The translations under genes were made by a program, and so were the position numbers. DNA of 12,564 nucleotides from Flavobacteriaceae bacterium TMED81 (lineage in GTDB: Bacteria; Bacteroidota; Bacteroidia; Flavobacteriales; Flavobacteriaceae), in the NCBI GenBank assembly GCA_002171575.2, contig NHEI02000047.1, forward strand, positions 10,884-23,447, written 5' to 3'. The notes beneath the pieces were generated by a model. That model searched no databases, was not told where the DNA came from, and saw only the letters and a list, made by a program, of their open reading frames with translations. Positions 1 to 6,743 of the stretch are shown one piece after another (positions within the stretch are counted from its first letter, which is position 1; each line of letters begins with the position of its first letter).

Positions 1-236
1 CCAGCAGTGAATCGGCGAATGAAATCGTTGTTTTTCTTTCTAAATCGATTGAGCTTATTCACCTTCTCCATCATGGCTGACCACTCTTCTAGCGTGTAAA
101 GCTCCAAGCACTTTTGAAACACGGAACGTTTGAGCACAAAAGTTTCAACGCCTTTGAGTTGCTTGACCATAGACACAGGAAGTTTTACCCTGCCCTTGGG
201 ATCTAATTTGCATTCATACGTGCCAACTACGTGCAT
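1..236 (-). CDS. mraZ: Transcriptional regulator MraZ (5' part, C-terminus off-window)
   Basis: MraZ is the DNA-binding regulator at the head of the division and cell-wall (dcw) gene cluster; it is known to bind short repeats in its own promoter. The 78 visible codons, translated from the minus strand, start MHVVGTYECKLDPKGRVKLP and include the DPKGR signature at residues 12-16 of the SpoVT/AbrB-like fold. They continue with LELYTLEEW around 44-52 and a basic NRFRKKNNDF stretch. The family is normally about 150 residues, so roughly half is present and the frame runs intact off the left edge. The ATG at 236-234 is chosen because the family begins just before the GTYE motif and a perfect -7 box lies 20 bp upstream. 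Three 10-bp repeats that look like its operator lie next to that box. The rest of the dcw cluster would be expected further left, which I infer and cannot see. Confidence 0.95.
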   Translation of the reverse strand, partial: MHVVGTYECKLDPKGRVKLPVSMVKQLKGVETFVLKRSVFQKCLELYTLEEWSAMMEKVNKLNRFRKKNNDFIRRFTA

Positions 237-255
237 TTTCCGACTTGAATTGAGT

Positions 256-263
256 CAAATATA
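256..263 (-). promoter_or_regulatory. -7 element of the mraZ promoter
   Basis: Read on the minus strand the bases are TATATTTG, a perfect match to the Bacteroidota sigma-ABfr -7 consensus TAnnTTTG. It lies 20 bp before the mraZ ATG, which would give a leader of roughly 10-15 nt. No TTG-type -33 element is found at the usual 17-23 nt spacing. That position is occupied by the 10-bp repeats at 271-300, so the promoter may depend on, or be blocked by, a protein bound there. Confidence 0.75.
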
Positions 264-270
264 TCAATAA

Positions 271-300
271 ATTACCACTTTTTACCACTTTTTACCACTT
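271..300 (-). repeat. Putative MraZ operator: three 10-bp direct repeats
   Basis: On the minus strand the repeat reads AAGTGGTAAA, AAGTGGTAAA, AAGTGGTAAT with an exact 10-bp period, so the GTGG cores fall on one face of the helix. MraZ boxes in other bacteria are also short G-rich tandem repeats with about 10-bp spacing (TGGG-type in Escherichia coli, GTG-type in Mycoplasma). The array ends 7 bp upstream of the -7 box of mraZ and covers its -33 region. Assignment as the MraZ binding site is an inference from position, period and core; autoregulation is the likely role. Confidence 0.8.
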
Positions 301-458
301 TGTTAATAATTTTAAACACATTGCGTTTACAAGTGGCTTAAATCATTTACAATGAGGATATTGCCATTTTATTTAGCAAATTTGATTGAGATTGTGAATT
401 CTTATCCGTTTGCTTTTTACTTTATGCCAAATGAATAAGGCAACTGACTTGAAATGGT

Positions 459-466
459 TATATTTG
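459..466 (+). promoter_or_regulatory. -7 element upstream of the alpha/beta hydrolase gene
   Basis: TATATTTG matches TAnnTTTG and ends 23 nt before the ATG at 490, giving a leader of roughly 15-20 nt. I see no clear TTG -33 partner 17-23 nt upstream, so this is a -7-only assignment. It would drive the hydrolase gene and the closely spaced engB. Confidence 0.6.
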
Positions 467-489
467 CGCACTATGTTGGCTTTTATTAG

Positions 490-1254
490 ATGGAACAAAC
501 AATAAAAACATCGGGGAAATTTAAATTCCTTGAAGTAGGCACTGGAAAGCCAATCGTAATTCTTCATGGTCTTATGGGCGGCTTGAGTAACTTTCAAGGG
601 GTTACCGACTACTTTCCAAACAAAAGGTACCGGGTAATTATTCCCATGTTACCTATTTACGACCTCCCCTTGCTGAAAACCAACGTCAAAGAGTTTGCCA
701 ACTATGTCAACCAATTTATTTCCCATCTGAACTTGTCAGAAGTTACTTTACTTGGAAACTCCCTTGGGGGACATATCGGACTGCTGGTTTCTTTGTTATA
801 TCCCAAAAATATCAAAGGACTTATCATTACAGGAAGTTCTGGTCTCTATGAAAACTCTATGGGTGAAAGCTACCCAAAGAGAGAAGACAAAGACTATATG
901 ACACGGAAATGTCAAGAGGTTTTTTATGACCCTAAAGTAGCTACTGACGAAATTATTGATGAGGTTTTTGAAACCGTCAATAATCGAAAAAAATTGGTTA
1001 AAATTCTCGCAATTGCCAAAAGTGCAATTCGACACAATATGGCGAAAGATTTGCCAAAAATCCGAATTCCAACCGCCATAATATGGGGAGAAAACGATAT
1101 TGTAACGCCACCTGAAGTTGGACATGACTTCGATCGTTTACTACCAAATTCTTCTTTGTTTTGGATTGAAAAATGTGGCCATGCGCCCATGATGGAACAT
1201 CCAGATCTTTTCAATATGCATATGGAAACTTGGCTAAACTCTCATTCCAATTGA
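490..1254 (+). CDS. Alpha/beta-fold hydrolase
   Basis: This is a 254-residue cytoplasmic alpha/beta hydrolase with no signal peptide. The fold's landmarks are in order: oxyanion-hole HGLMGG (26-31), nucleophile elbow GNSLGG with Ser91, acid loop WGENDIVTPP with Asp203, and GHAPMMEHP with His231. Ser91, Asp203 and His231 therefore form a complete catalytic triad. A variable cap lies roughly between residues 115 and 190. The substrate cannot be told from sequence: such enzymes can be esterases, lipases, C-C hydrolases or thioesterases. The ATG follows a -7 box by 23 nt and the N-terminus aligns well to the first beta strand. The gene ends 6 bp before engB, so the two are probably co-transcribed. 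That constant pairing hints at a housekeeping role but does not define one. Confidence 0.9.
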   Translation: MEQTIKTSGKFKFLEVGTGKPIVILHGLMGGLSNFQGVTDYFPNKRYRVIIPMLPIYDLPLLKTNVKEFANYVNQFISHLNLSEVTLLGNSLGGHIGLLVSLLYPKNIKGLIITGSSGLYENSMGESYPKREDKDYMTRKCQEVFYDPKVATDEIIDEVFETVNNRKKLVKILAIAKSAIRHNMAKDLPKIRIPTAIIWGENDIVTPPEVGHDFDRLLPNSSLFWIEKCGHAPMMEHPDLFNMHMETWLNSHSN

Positions 1255-1260
1255 GTTGCC

Positions 1261-1857
1261 ATGATTCATTCTGCCCGTTTTTTGGTTAGCAACTCTTCTG
1301 TTGATCAGTGTCCAAAGTCCTCTTTTTCTGAATACGCATTTATCGGCCGTTCTAATGTTGGAAAATCATCCCTAATCAATGCCCTGACAAACAATAAAAA
1401 GCTCGCAAAAACCTCGGGGACACCTGGAAAAACAAAGCTGATCAATCACTTTTTAATCAATGAAGCTTGGTGTCTGGTTGATTTGCCAGGTTATGGCTAT
1501 GCCAAAATATCGAAACAAGAGAGAAAGGAACTCAAAACACTAATCCAAGGCTATTTCGCCAATCGAAAACAATTGGTCAATACTTTTGTTTTGATCGATA
1601 GTCGGCACGAACCGCAAAAAATCGATGTCGATTTTATCAATGCACTTGGCACTCAACAACATCCATTCTCTATCGTGTTTACGAAGATTGATAAACTCTC
1701 CAATGCACAACGTCAAAACTATATATCTGCTTATAAATCACATCTTTTGGAGCAGGGTTGGGAAAGTGTCCCGCCGTTGTTTGAATCCTCCGCTAAGACT
1801 GGAGAAGGAAACAAAGAAATCCTCAACTATATCGAATCAATCAATTCGAATCTTTAG
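1261..1857 (+). CDS. engB: Ribosome biogenesis GTP-binding protein EngB (YihA/YsxC)
   Basis: EngB is a small TrmE-Era-EngA-EngB-family GTPase that helps assemble the large ribosomal subunit. All G motifs are present in this 198-residue protein: G1 GRSNVGKSS (29-37), the conserved TPGKT around 54-58 (G2), G3 DLPGYGYAK (74-82), G4 TKID (141-144) and G5 SSAK (176-179). Length is typical of the family (about 195-210). The ATG lies 6 bp after the hydrolase stop, so translation may be coupled. The 3' end overlaps the convergent gldC by 17 bp, and no intrinsic terminator hairpin is visible in the overlap. Confidence 0.97.
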   Translation: MIHSARFLVSNSSVDQCPKSSFSEYAFIGRSNVGKSSLINALTNNKKLAKTSGTPGKTKLINHFLINEAWCLVDLPGYGYAKISKQERKELKTLIQGYFANRKQLVNTFVLIDSRHEPQKIDVDFINALGTQQHPFSIVFTKIDKLSNAQRQNYISAYKSHLLEQGWESVPPLFESSAKTGEGNKEILNYIESINSNL

Positions 1858-2194
1858 TTTTTTGTGCCTTGCCTAGTTTATGTTCGCTTGAAAAATAATC
1901 GCAAAACTGCTGAAAGGCCTCGCCCATTTCAACATCTTGCGTAGCTTTCATATACGAGTTGCGAATCCCGACAAGCGTTTGGTGAACAAACACACGCATT
2001 TGGTCAACAGGCATCTCCTTCGTCCACAAATCAATGCGTGCGCTTTCTTGGGTTTCTTTGTCCCAGGTGCTTAAAAACATGGCGTGCGTTTCTTGCTGGT
2101 CAATACCACCATCTGGGGCAGACCAACTTAGCTTTTCTGGCACATGATTCTCATCAAGGGTGACATCTATGGTGATACTCGTCTTTTTCATCAT
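1841..2194 (-). CDS. gldC: Gliding motility protein GldC
   Basis: GldC is a small protein encoded after gldB in gliding Bacteroidota. In Flavobacterium johnsoniae it boosts gliding without being strictly required. The 117-residue protein has no signal peptide or membrane segment and begins MMKKTSITIDVTLDENHVPE, followed by KLSWSAPDGGID, which I recognise as typical of GldC. Two adjacent ATG codons are possible starts. The first forms an ATGA overlap with the gldB stop and the second a TGATG overlap, so translation is almost certainly coupled to gldB either way. Its last 17 bp overlap the end of engB on the opposite strand. The biochemical function of the family is not defined. Confidence 0.92.
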   Translation of the reverse strand: MMKKTSITIDVTLDENHVPEKLSWSAPDGGIDQQETHAMFLSTWDKETQESARIDLWTKEMPVDQMRVFVHQTLVGIRNSYMKATQDVEMGEAFQQFCDYFSSEHKLGKAQKTKDSN

Positions 2195-3156
2195 CTTCGA
2201 GGTTTATATTTTGATTTTTCAAACAATTCTCTGTAAGGAGTATTGAGGAGCTGCGCAATGGATTTTCGTTCTTTCATTTGATAGGCCTTAACGATTTGAA
2301 GACCTAACCATTGCCCGATTTGACCTGGAGAGTCAACATCAATATTCAAATAAAATTTTGAAAATGGCGCCGGCGAAATAAAACGTTTAATCAACTCTGG
2401 ATCTGTGCTGTAAAGCAACTCTTTGGAAACAAAGAAATTCCAGATTTCTTTTTCATTCGTCATTGCCCAAGCGAGCTGGTCAGGTGTATAGCCCAAAATT
2501 TTATCTTCTGAATAATCGGACAAGATCGATTGTTTCAAGAACTGGATTTTACCAGAATAAATCAATTGCGCTAAAAAAGTACGGTCTTCGGGTAATTCAA
2601 TTCGACTGTTTGAGAATGATTCTGCTAGTTCTTTTGATAGATGTTTCAACTCCATTTGCTGACGTAAATACAAGGCAATTCCCTCATACATATGATGATT
2701 TACACCCAAAAAATTGTCAATGGCAATCAATGCCATGCTGTCGTTGAGAATGACTTTATTGTTGTAGTCAACGTCCGAAGTGATCGTAATCACCTTTTTG
2801 GGCACACGAGCATTTTCAAAAACACGAGGAAGACCTTCGATAAAAGGGGTCAGTTGGTCTTGAATATCTGAATTCGAAATCGATTTGGTTTGCTCATACA
2901 AAGCCAGCTGCAAGCTGTCTGTACGGCGATTGACCCACACAGAAAAGGGATAACTTTTTGGGAAAAAATAAGCAAAGCGTTTCTCGACTTCAGCCAGAGA
3001 GTCTGGATGGGCATCAAAAAAAATACTTTCAAAACGAATGAGTTCATAGGTCGGTGTAGCATCTTTGGATGTTTTTCGGTTCGAGCAACTCCAAAATAGG
3101 ACAGGAATAATCAAAAGGATTAAAATTGAACAAAACCTATTTTTGAATACGTGCAT
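2191..3156 (-). CDS. gldB: Gliding motility lipoprotein GldB
   Basis: GldB is a lipoprotein required for gliding in Flavobacterium johnsoniae. The 321-residue protein opens with a short basic region (KNR, 5-7) and a hydrophobic run at about 9-22. A relaxed lipobox FWSC follows, with Cys24 as the predicted lipid-modified residue. Ser25-Asn26 come next, with no acidic surface-export signal close by, so it is probably periplasm-facing. After a KDATPTYELIRF segment the mature part resembles GldB throughout (for example FFPKSYPFSVWV and a C-terminal region ending in YRELFEKSKYKPRR). It is ATGA-coupled to gldC. It is divergent from nadE across a 72-bp gap, which also contains the nadE -7 box. The promoter of gldB itself is not clear; TAATTTTA around 3174-3181 on the minus strand is only a weak candidate. 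Confidence 0.93.
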   Translation of the reverse strand: MHVFKNRFCSILILLIIPVLFWSCSNRKTSKDATPTYELIRFESIFFDAHPDSLAEVEKRFAYFFPKSYPFSVWVNRRTDSLQLALYEQTKSISNSDIQDQLTPFIEGLPRVFENARVPKKVITITSDVDYNNKVILNDSMALIAIDNFLGVNHHMYEGIALYLRQQMELKHLSKELAESFSNSRIELPEDRTFLAQLIYSGKIQFLKQSILSDYSEDKILGYTPDQLAWAMTNEKEIWNFFVSKELLYSTDPELIKRFISPAPFSKFYLNIDVDSPGQIGQWLGLQIVKAYQMKERKSIAQLLNTPYRELFEKSKYKPRR

Positions 3157-3170
3157 AAATACTATCTTTG
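3143..3170 (+). promoter_or_regulatory. nadE promoter (TTG-N17-TATCTTTG)
   Basis: TTG at 3143-3145 and TATCTTTG at 3163-3170 are separated by 17 nt, at the short end of the 17-23 nt spacing described for Flavobacterium promoters (TTG / TAnnTTTG). The -33 part lies inside the 5' coding end of gldB. Transcription would begin near 3175, giving a leader of about 50 nt before the nadE ATG. Confidence 0.6.
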
Positions 3171-3228
3171 AAAGTAAAATTAGAGTTTACGAAACTACTA
3201 TTTTTTTAGATGATAATTCAGTTGTGCT

Positions 3229-4017
3229 ATGAAAACTAAAGACGTTGCTGATCATATTATATATTGGTTAAATGCCTATGTAGAAGAGTCAAAGCTAGAT
3301 GGCTTTGTCGTCGGAGTTTCTGGTGGTGTAGATTCCGCACTTACTTCTACCTTATGCGCCAATACGGGCAAACCAACACTTTGCCTTGAAATGCCAATAC
3401 ACCAAGGGAGCGACCAAGTGAGTCGAGCCAATAGTCATACAAATTGGCTTGCAAAAAATTTCAGTAATGTACGTGTAAAAGTCGTGCCGCTAAATGCCTT
3501 GTATGATAGCTTTTGCCAGTTGGACGCCGAAGGGAATGACAACACAAACACCTCCCTTTCTTTAGCCAATACACGTTCTCGTTTGCGAATGGCAACTTTG
3601 TACTATTTCGCCTCACAAGAACGCTTTCTTGTAGCTGGAACGGGCAATAAAGTTGAAGACTTTGGGGTTGGGTTTTATACCAAATACGGAGATGGCGGAG
3701 TGGATGTTAGTCCAATAGCGGATTTGATGAAAAGTGAAGTCAGAGAACTCGCTGCACATTTGGGCGTACATGATTCAATTGTTCATGCCGCTCCAACTGA
3801 TGGGTTGTGGGACGATAATCGAACTGATGAAGACCAACTCGGTGCAACCTATGATGAGCTTGAATGGGCAATGAAACAACAAGAAAACGGAAGAAACGCA
3901 GCTGACTTTACAGGACGTGAACAGACTGTTTTTACAATCTATGAAAAACACCACACAATGAATAAACACAAAATGGTTCCGATCCCCGTTTGTGTGATAC
4001 CGCAGCATTTAAAGTAA
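3229..4017 (+). CDS. nadE: NAD(+) synthase, ammonia-dependent type
   Basis: NadE makes NAD from nicotinic acid adenine dinucleotide, ATP and ammonia, the last step of NAD synthesis. The 262-residue protein is the synthetase domain only, with no N-terminal glutaminase (CN hydrolase) domain. That fits the ammonia-dependent class, usually about 260-280 residues. The ATP-pyrophosphatase P-loop SGGVDSA is at 31-37. GTGNKVEDFGVGFYTKYGDG runs from 137, and PIADLMKSEVRELA follows in the expected place. The loop PTDGLWDDNRTDEDQLG, which closes over the active site in this family, is also present. The ATG follows a good promoter about 59 nt upstream. The gene is divergent from gldB and is followed after 104 bp by a response regulator on the same strand; no hairpin terminator is visible between them, so read-through is possible. 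Confidence 0.96.
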   Translation: MKTKDVADHIIYWLNAYVEESKLDGFVVGVSGGVDSALTSTLCANTGKPTLCLEMPIHQGSDQVSRANSHTNWLAKNFSNVRVKVVPLNALYDSFCQLDAEGNDNTNTSLSLANTRSRLRMATLYYFASQERFLVAGTGNKVEDFGVGFYTKYGDGGVDVSPIADLMKSEVRELAAHLGVHDSIVHAAPTDGLWDDNRTDEDQLGATYDELEWAMKQQENGRNAADFTGREQTVFTIYEKHHTMNKHKMVPIPVCVIPQHLK

Positions 4018-4121
4018 TTTTTTTGTTATTTTTTTTAAGAATTTACTTACATTCTTTGTAGTTTGTTTCAATTGTTGTTTCTTTAGGCAATCAACATAAT
4101 TAACCACATTATTTTAGGTCT

Positions 4122-4757
4122 GTGATAAAAGTTGTCGTTGCCGATTCTCATCCAATTATCCATAAAGGGATTAAGGCCAGTTTTAAGAATTCCACTGAAA
4201 TTTCGATCACTGGAAAAGCCTTGGTTCCAGATGATCTTTTTGATATTCTTGAGCGGAAGATTGTTGATATTATCGTCCTTGAACTCGATTTGCAAAAATC
4301 AGATGGATTAGCGGTCTTGCGACGTATTAAAAATGAGCACCCAGGTGTTCGCGTTTTGATCTTTTCAAATCAGCCCGAGGAAGTCTATGCCATTTCATCA
4401 TTAAAAGCTGGGGCATCTGGTTATTTGAACAAAAAAGCCAACCCAACTGCAATTCGTCATGCGATTTTGAAAATTGCCTCTGGGGGAGTATACATCACCA
4501 ATGAGCTTGCCCAAACAATTGCATTTGACGAGTCGACAGGAAGACCAAGGAGAATGTTCAAAAAGCTCTCGATGCGTGAAGTTGAGGTTCTCAAGATGCT
4601 GTGCGATGGCAAAAGGAACAAAGAGATTGCGTTGGAATTAAAGCTAAACGAAAAAACTGTCAGCACTTACCGCAGTCGAATCATGAAAAAATTACGCGTT
4701 CGAAACCTAGTTGAGCTCGTTCGAAAAGCCCAATCGATTCAAGTGGACTCCTTCTAA
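4122..4757 (+). CDS. NarL/LuxR-type response regulator with degenerate receiver
   Basis: This 211-residue protein has a receiver domain (about 1-120) and a C-terminal LuxR-type helix-turn-helix (about 148-206, KLSMREVEVLKMLCDGKRNKEIA then LNEKTVSTYRSRIMKKL). It is probably a DNA-binding transcription factor. The receiver is unusual. The segment DIIVLELDLQKSDGL (49-63) aligns with canonical D-x-x-L-L-D-L-x-M-P, placing Glu54 where the phospho-acceptor Asp should be. The usual metal-binding pair DD is Asp8-Ser9. Ser82 and Lys104 of the switch are kept. The neighbouring Asp56 could conceivably substitute, but is out of register. It may be phosphorylation-independent or mimic the active state. 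The start is GTG with no competing ATG near the first strand (IKVVVAD). No histidine kinase is adjacent. The 3' end overlaps dnaG by 4 bp, tail to tail. Confidence 0.85.
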   Translation: MIKVVVADSHPIIHKGIKASFKNSTEISITGKALVPDDLFDILERKIVDIIVLELDLQKSDGLAVLRRIKNEHPGVRVLIFSNQPEEVYAISSLKAGASGYLNKKANPTAIRHAILKIASGGVYITNELAQTIAFDESTGRPRRMFKKLSMREVEVLKMLCDGKRNKEIALELKLNEKTVSTYRSRIMKKLRVRNLVELVRKAQSIQVDSF

Positions 4758-6703
4758 AAGATAACACGATCCAAGCGATTGCTCAAATTCTTTTTGAGTC
4801 CAACATAATCGTTGACTTCCTCTAAAATTTCCCGATGGGTTTCAATATGGCTCTCCGCGGTTTGATTTTGTAATTCTCCGATTTTTTCTTGGATTAACAA
4901 GCATCTGAGATTTAGTATGGTTTGCTGTAACCACCTTCCGATTTCGGTCTTTTTGTCCTTGATCACGATATTTTTTCGTTCCCAATCGTGGAGAACATTG
5001 TTTTCGTCATTCATGATAATACTGCTGACCAGTTCGGACTGCTCTGGCGTAAGCTCTTGCAAAAACGTCTCCATAACGAGAGGTTTTTGAGCATTGTATA
5101 TCGACAATAAAGAATGGTATAGTTCTCGAAAGCTTTGGGTTGATAGCTCGACTTCGTCCTGCTGGAGATCAAGATAAATTTTTTCATACACCTTGGCGCT
5201 AATTTCAGTTGGCGTAAGCACAATTTTACCTTCTTCATCGGACTGCATTACGACATCTTCAAATGAAACTTCTTCCTGTCCATACAGCAAAAGGAGAGAG
5301 ATGATATTTCGTTCGAGCTCAAAGCGTGGATCAACTTTCTGTTTCGGGACATTGACCACTTGCATCTCGCTTAATTTTCGATCTTGTGGTGCTTGCAGAC
5401 CCTTTTTCTGAAGCAACTGCGCAAGGGTCGAAAACAGTACATCTTCGCTAATATTCATCAAAGAAGCACAGCTCTGTATATAGACCTCTCGGCGAATGGC
5501 ATCTGGGATTATGGAAATGCTCTGTACAATTTCGCGTATGGTTTCGGCTTTTCGGATGGGCTCATTTTTGCCCTCTTCTGCCAGTAATTTTGCTTTGAAT
5601 TGAATAAAATCAACCGTATTGTTTTTCAAAAATTGTTTGACTTCAGTGAGCTGATGATTTCTGACAAAGCTGTCGGGATCTTCTCCATCGGGGAATGTGC
5701 AAATGGAAACTTGCATCCCTGCCTCCAAGATGATATCGACCCCACGCATGGCTGCACGAAGACCTGCTGCATCTCCATCAAACAACAAGGTTATGGTGTC
5801 TGTCAATCGACGAATTAGACGAACTTGATCTGGAGTCAATGCAGTCCCCGAAGAGGAAACAACATTTTGAATTCCTGCTTGATGCATCTGAATCACATCC
5901 GTATATCCCTCTACAAGATAACAGTTGCTCTGCTTAGCGATATGCTGTTTTGCCTGATAAAGCCCATATAGAACTTTGCTTTTTTGATACACTTCACTTT
6001 CGGGAGAGTTGACGTATTTTGCCGCCTGCTTGTCTTGTTTTAGGATACGTCCCCCAAAACCCATCACACGACCAGACATACTGTGAATTGGAAACATGAC
6101 TCGTCCTTTAAAACGGTCAAACTGTTTTTCTACTTTTTGAATCGTCAATCCGCTCGACACCAAAAATTCCTCTTGAAATCCAGCATCCAATGCTGCCTTG
6201 GTGAAAGCATCCCATTGGTCAGGGGAATACCCCAAATGGAATCGGTCAATCGATTCTGCAGTGAATCCTCTTTCCTGAAAATAAGCCAATCCAATATTTT
6301 TACCCTCTTGACTTTCGGTTAACATTTTTGAAAAGAAAGATTGCGCAAAATCTGTAACAGCATACATGCTTTCACGAAGAGATGCTGCTTCTTTTTGTTC
6401 GCTGGTTTGTTGGGTTTCCTCAACTTCTATATTGTATTTCTTTGCGAGGAATTTAATCGCTTCTGGAAAAGTAAAGTGTTCATGCTCCATCAAAAAGGAG
6501 ACAACGTTCCCCCCTTTTCCACTGCTAAAATCTTTCCAGATTTGTTTGGCAGGTGAGACCATAAAACTCGGCGTTTTTTCATTGGAAAATGGACTTAACC
6601 CTTTGAAATTCGAACCCGACTTTTTGAGCTGTACAAAGTCACCAATAACCTCTTCCAGACGTGCGGTTTCAAAAACGAGATCTACGGTTGACTTACTGAT
6701 CAA
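4754..6703 (-). CDS. dnaG: DNA primase DnaG (zinc ligands replaced)
   Basis: DnaG makes RNA primers at the replication fork. From a TTG at 6703-6701 the protein is 649 residues, starting MISKSTVDLVFETARLEEVI as the family does. A longer frame back to another TTG at 6760 is possible but would overlap the polyprenyl synthase gene and add a non-family extension. The TOPRIM centre is intact: VEGYTD with Glu265 and Asp269, DGD with Asp309 and Asp311, and EDPD with Asp342 and Asp344. The first four match the E. coli numbering, which supports this start. The basic core motif is FKGRVMFPIH (198-207). The N-terminal zinc domain keeps its framework (GLSPFSNEKTPSF, KDFSSGKGGN), but all four ligand positions of the C/H/C/C set are Ser37, Ser40, Asp58 and Ser61. 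It should therefore not bind zinc there. The C-terminal helicase-interaction region is divergent, as is usual. It starts 40 bp after the polyprenyl synthase gene. Confidence 0.95.
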   Translation of the reverse strand: MISKSTVDLVFETARLEEVIGDFVQLKKSGSNFKGLSPFSNEKTPSFMVSPAKQIWKDFSSGKGGNVVSFLMEHEHFTFPEAIKFLAKKYNIEVEETQQTSEQKEAASLRESMYAVTDFAQSFFSKMLTESQEGKNIGLAYFQERGFTAESIDRFHLGYSPDQWDAFTKAALDAGFQEEFLVSSGLTIQKVEKQFDRFKGRVMFPIHSMSGRVMGFGGRILKQDKQAAKYVNSPESEVYQKSKVLYGLYQAKQHIAKQSNCYLVEGYTDVIQMHQAGIQNVVSSSGTALTPDQVRLIRRLTDTITLLFDGDAAGLRAAMRGVDIILEAGMQVSICTFPDGEDPDSFVRNHQLTEVKQFLKNNTVDFIQFKAKLLAEEGKNEPIRKAETIREIVQSISIIPDAIRREVYIQSCASLMNISEDVLFSTLAQLLQKKGLQAPQDRKLSEMQVVNVPKQKVDPRFELERNIISLLLLYGQEEVSFEDVVMQSDEEGKIVLTPTEISAKVYEKIYLDLQQDEVELSTQSFRELYHSLLSIYNAQKPLVMETFLQELTPEQSELVSSIIMNDENNVLHDWERKNIVIKDKKTEIGRWLQQTILNLRCLLIQEKIGELQNQTAESHIETHREILEEVNDYVGLKKNLSNRLDRVIF

Positions 6704-6743
6704 AATTGGACAATTGTAAATATTAAAAATAGAAAAAAAGCAA

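Noticed and set aside
331..337. A lone AAGTGGC on the plus strand, similar to the MraZ repeat unit
   Set aside because: It is a single copy in the opposite orientation without a 10-bp partner, so chance is the simpler explanation.
373..597. 74-codon open frame on the minus strand across the mraZ-hydrolase gap
   Set aside because: It overlaps the hydrolase start and its -7 box, has no recognisable domain and a composition typical of a chance frame.
796..1214. Minus-strand open frames of 96-109 codons inside the hydrolase gene
   Set aside because: They are antisense to a gene with a complete catalytic triad and show no motif of their own.
4018..4121. Promoter or terminator between nadE and the response regulator
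   Set aside because: The 104 bp are very T-rich, but I find no stable hairpin and only imperfect -7 matches (such as TATTTTAG at 4110-4117) with no -33 partner.
6366..6719. 117-codon plus-strand frame antisense to the start of dnaG
   Set aside because: It lies wholly opposite well-supported dnaG coding sequence and resembles no known protein.
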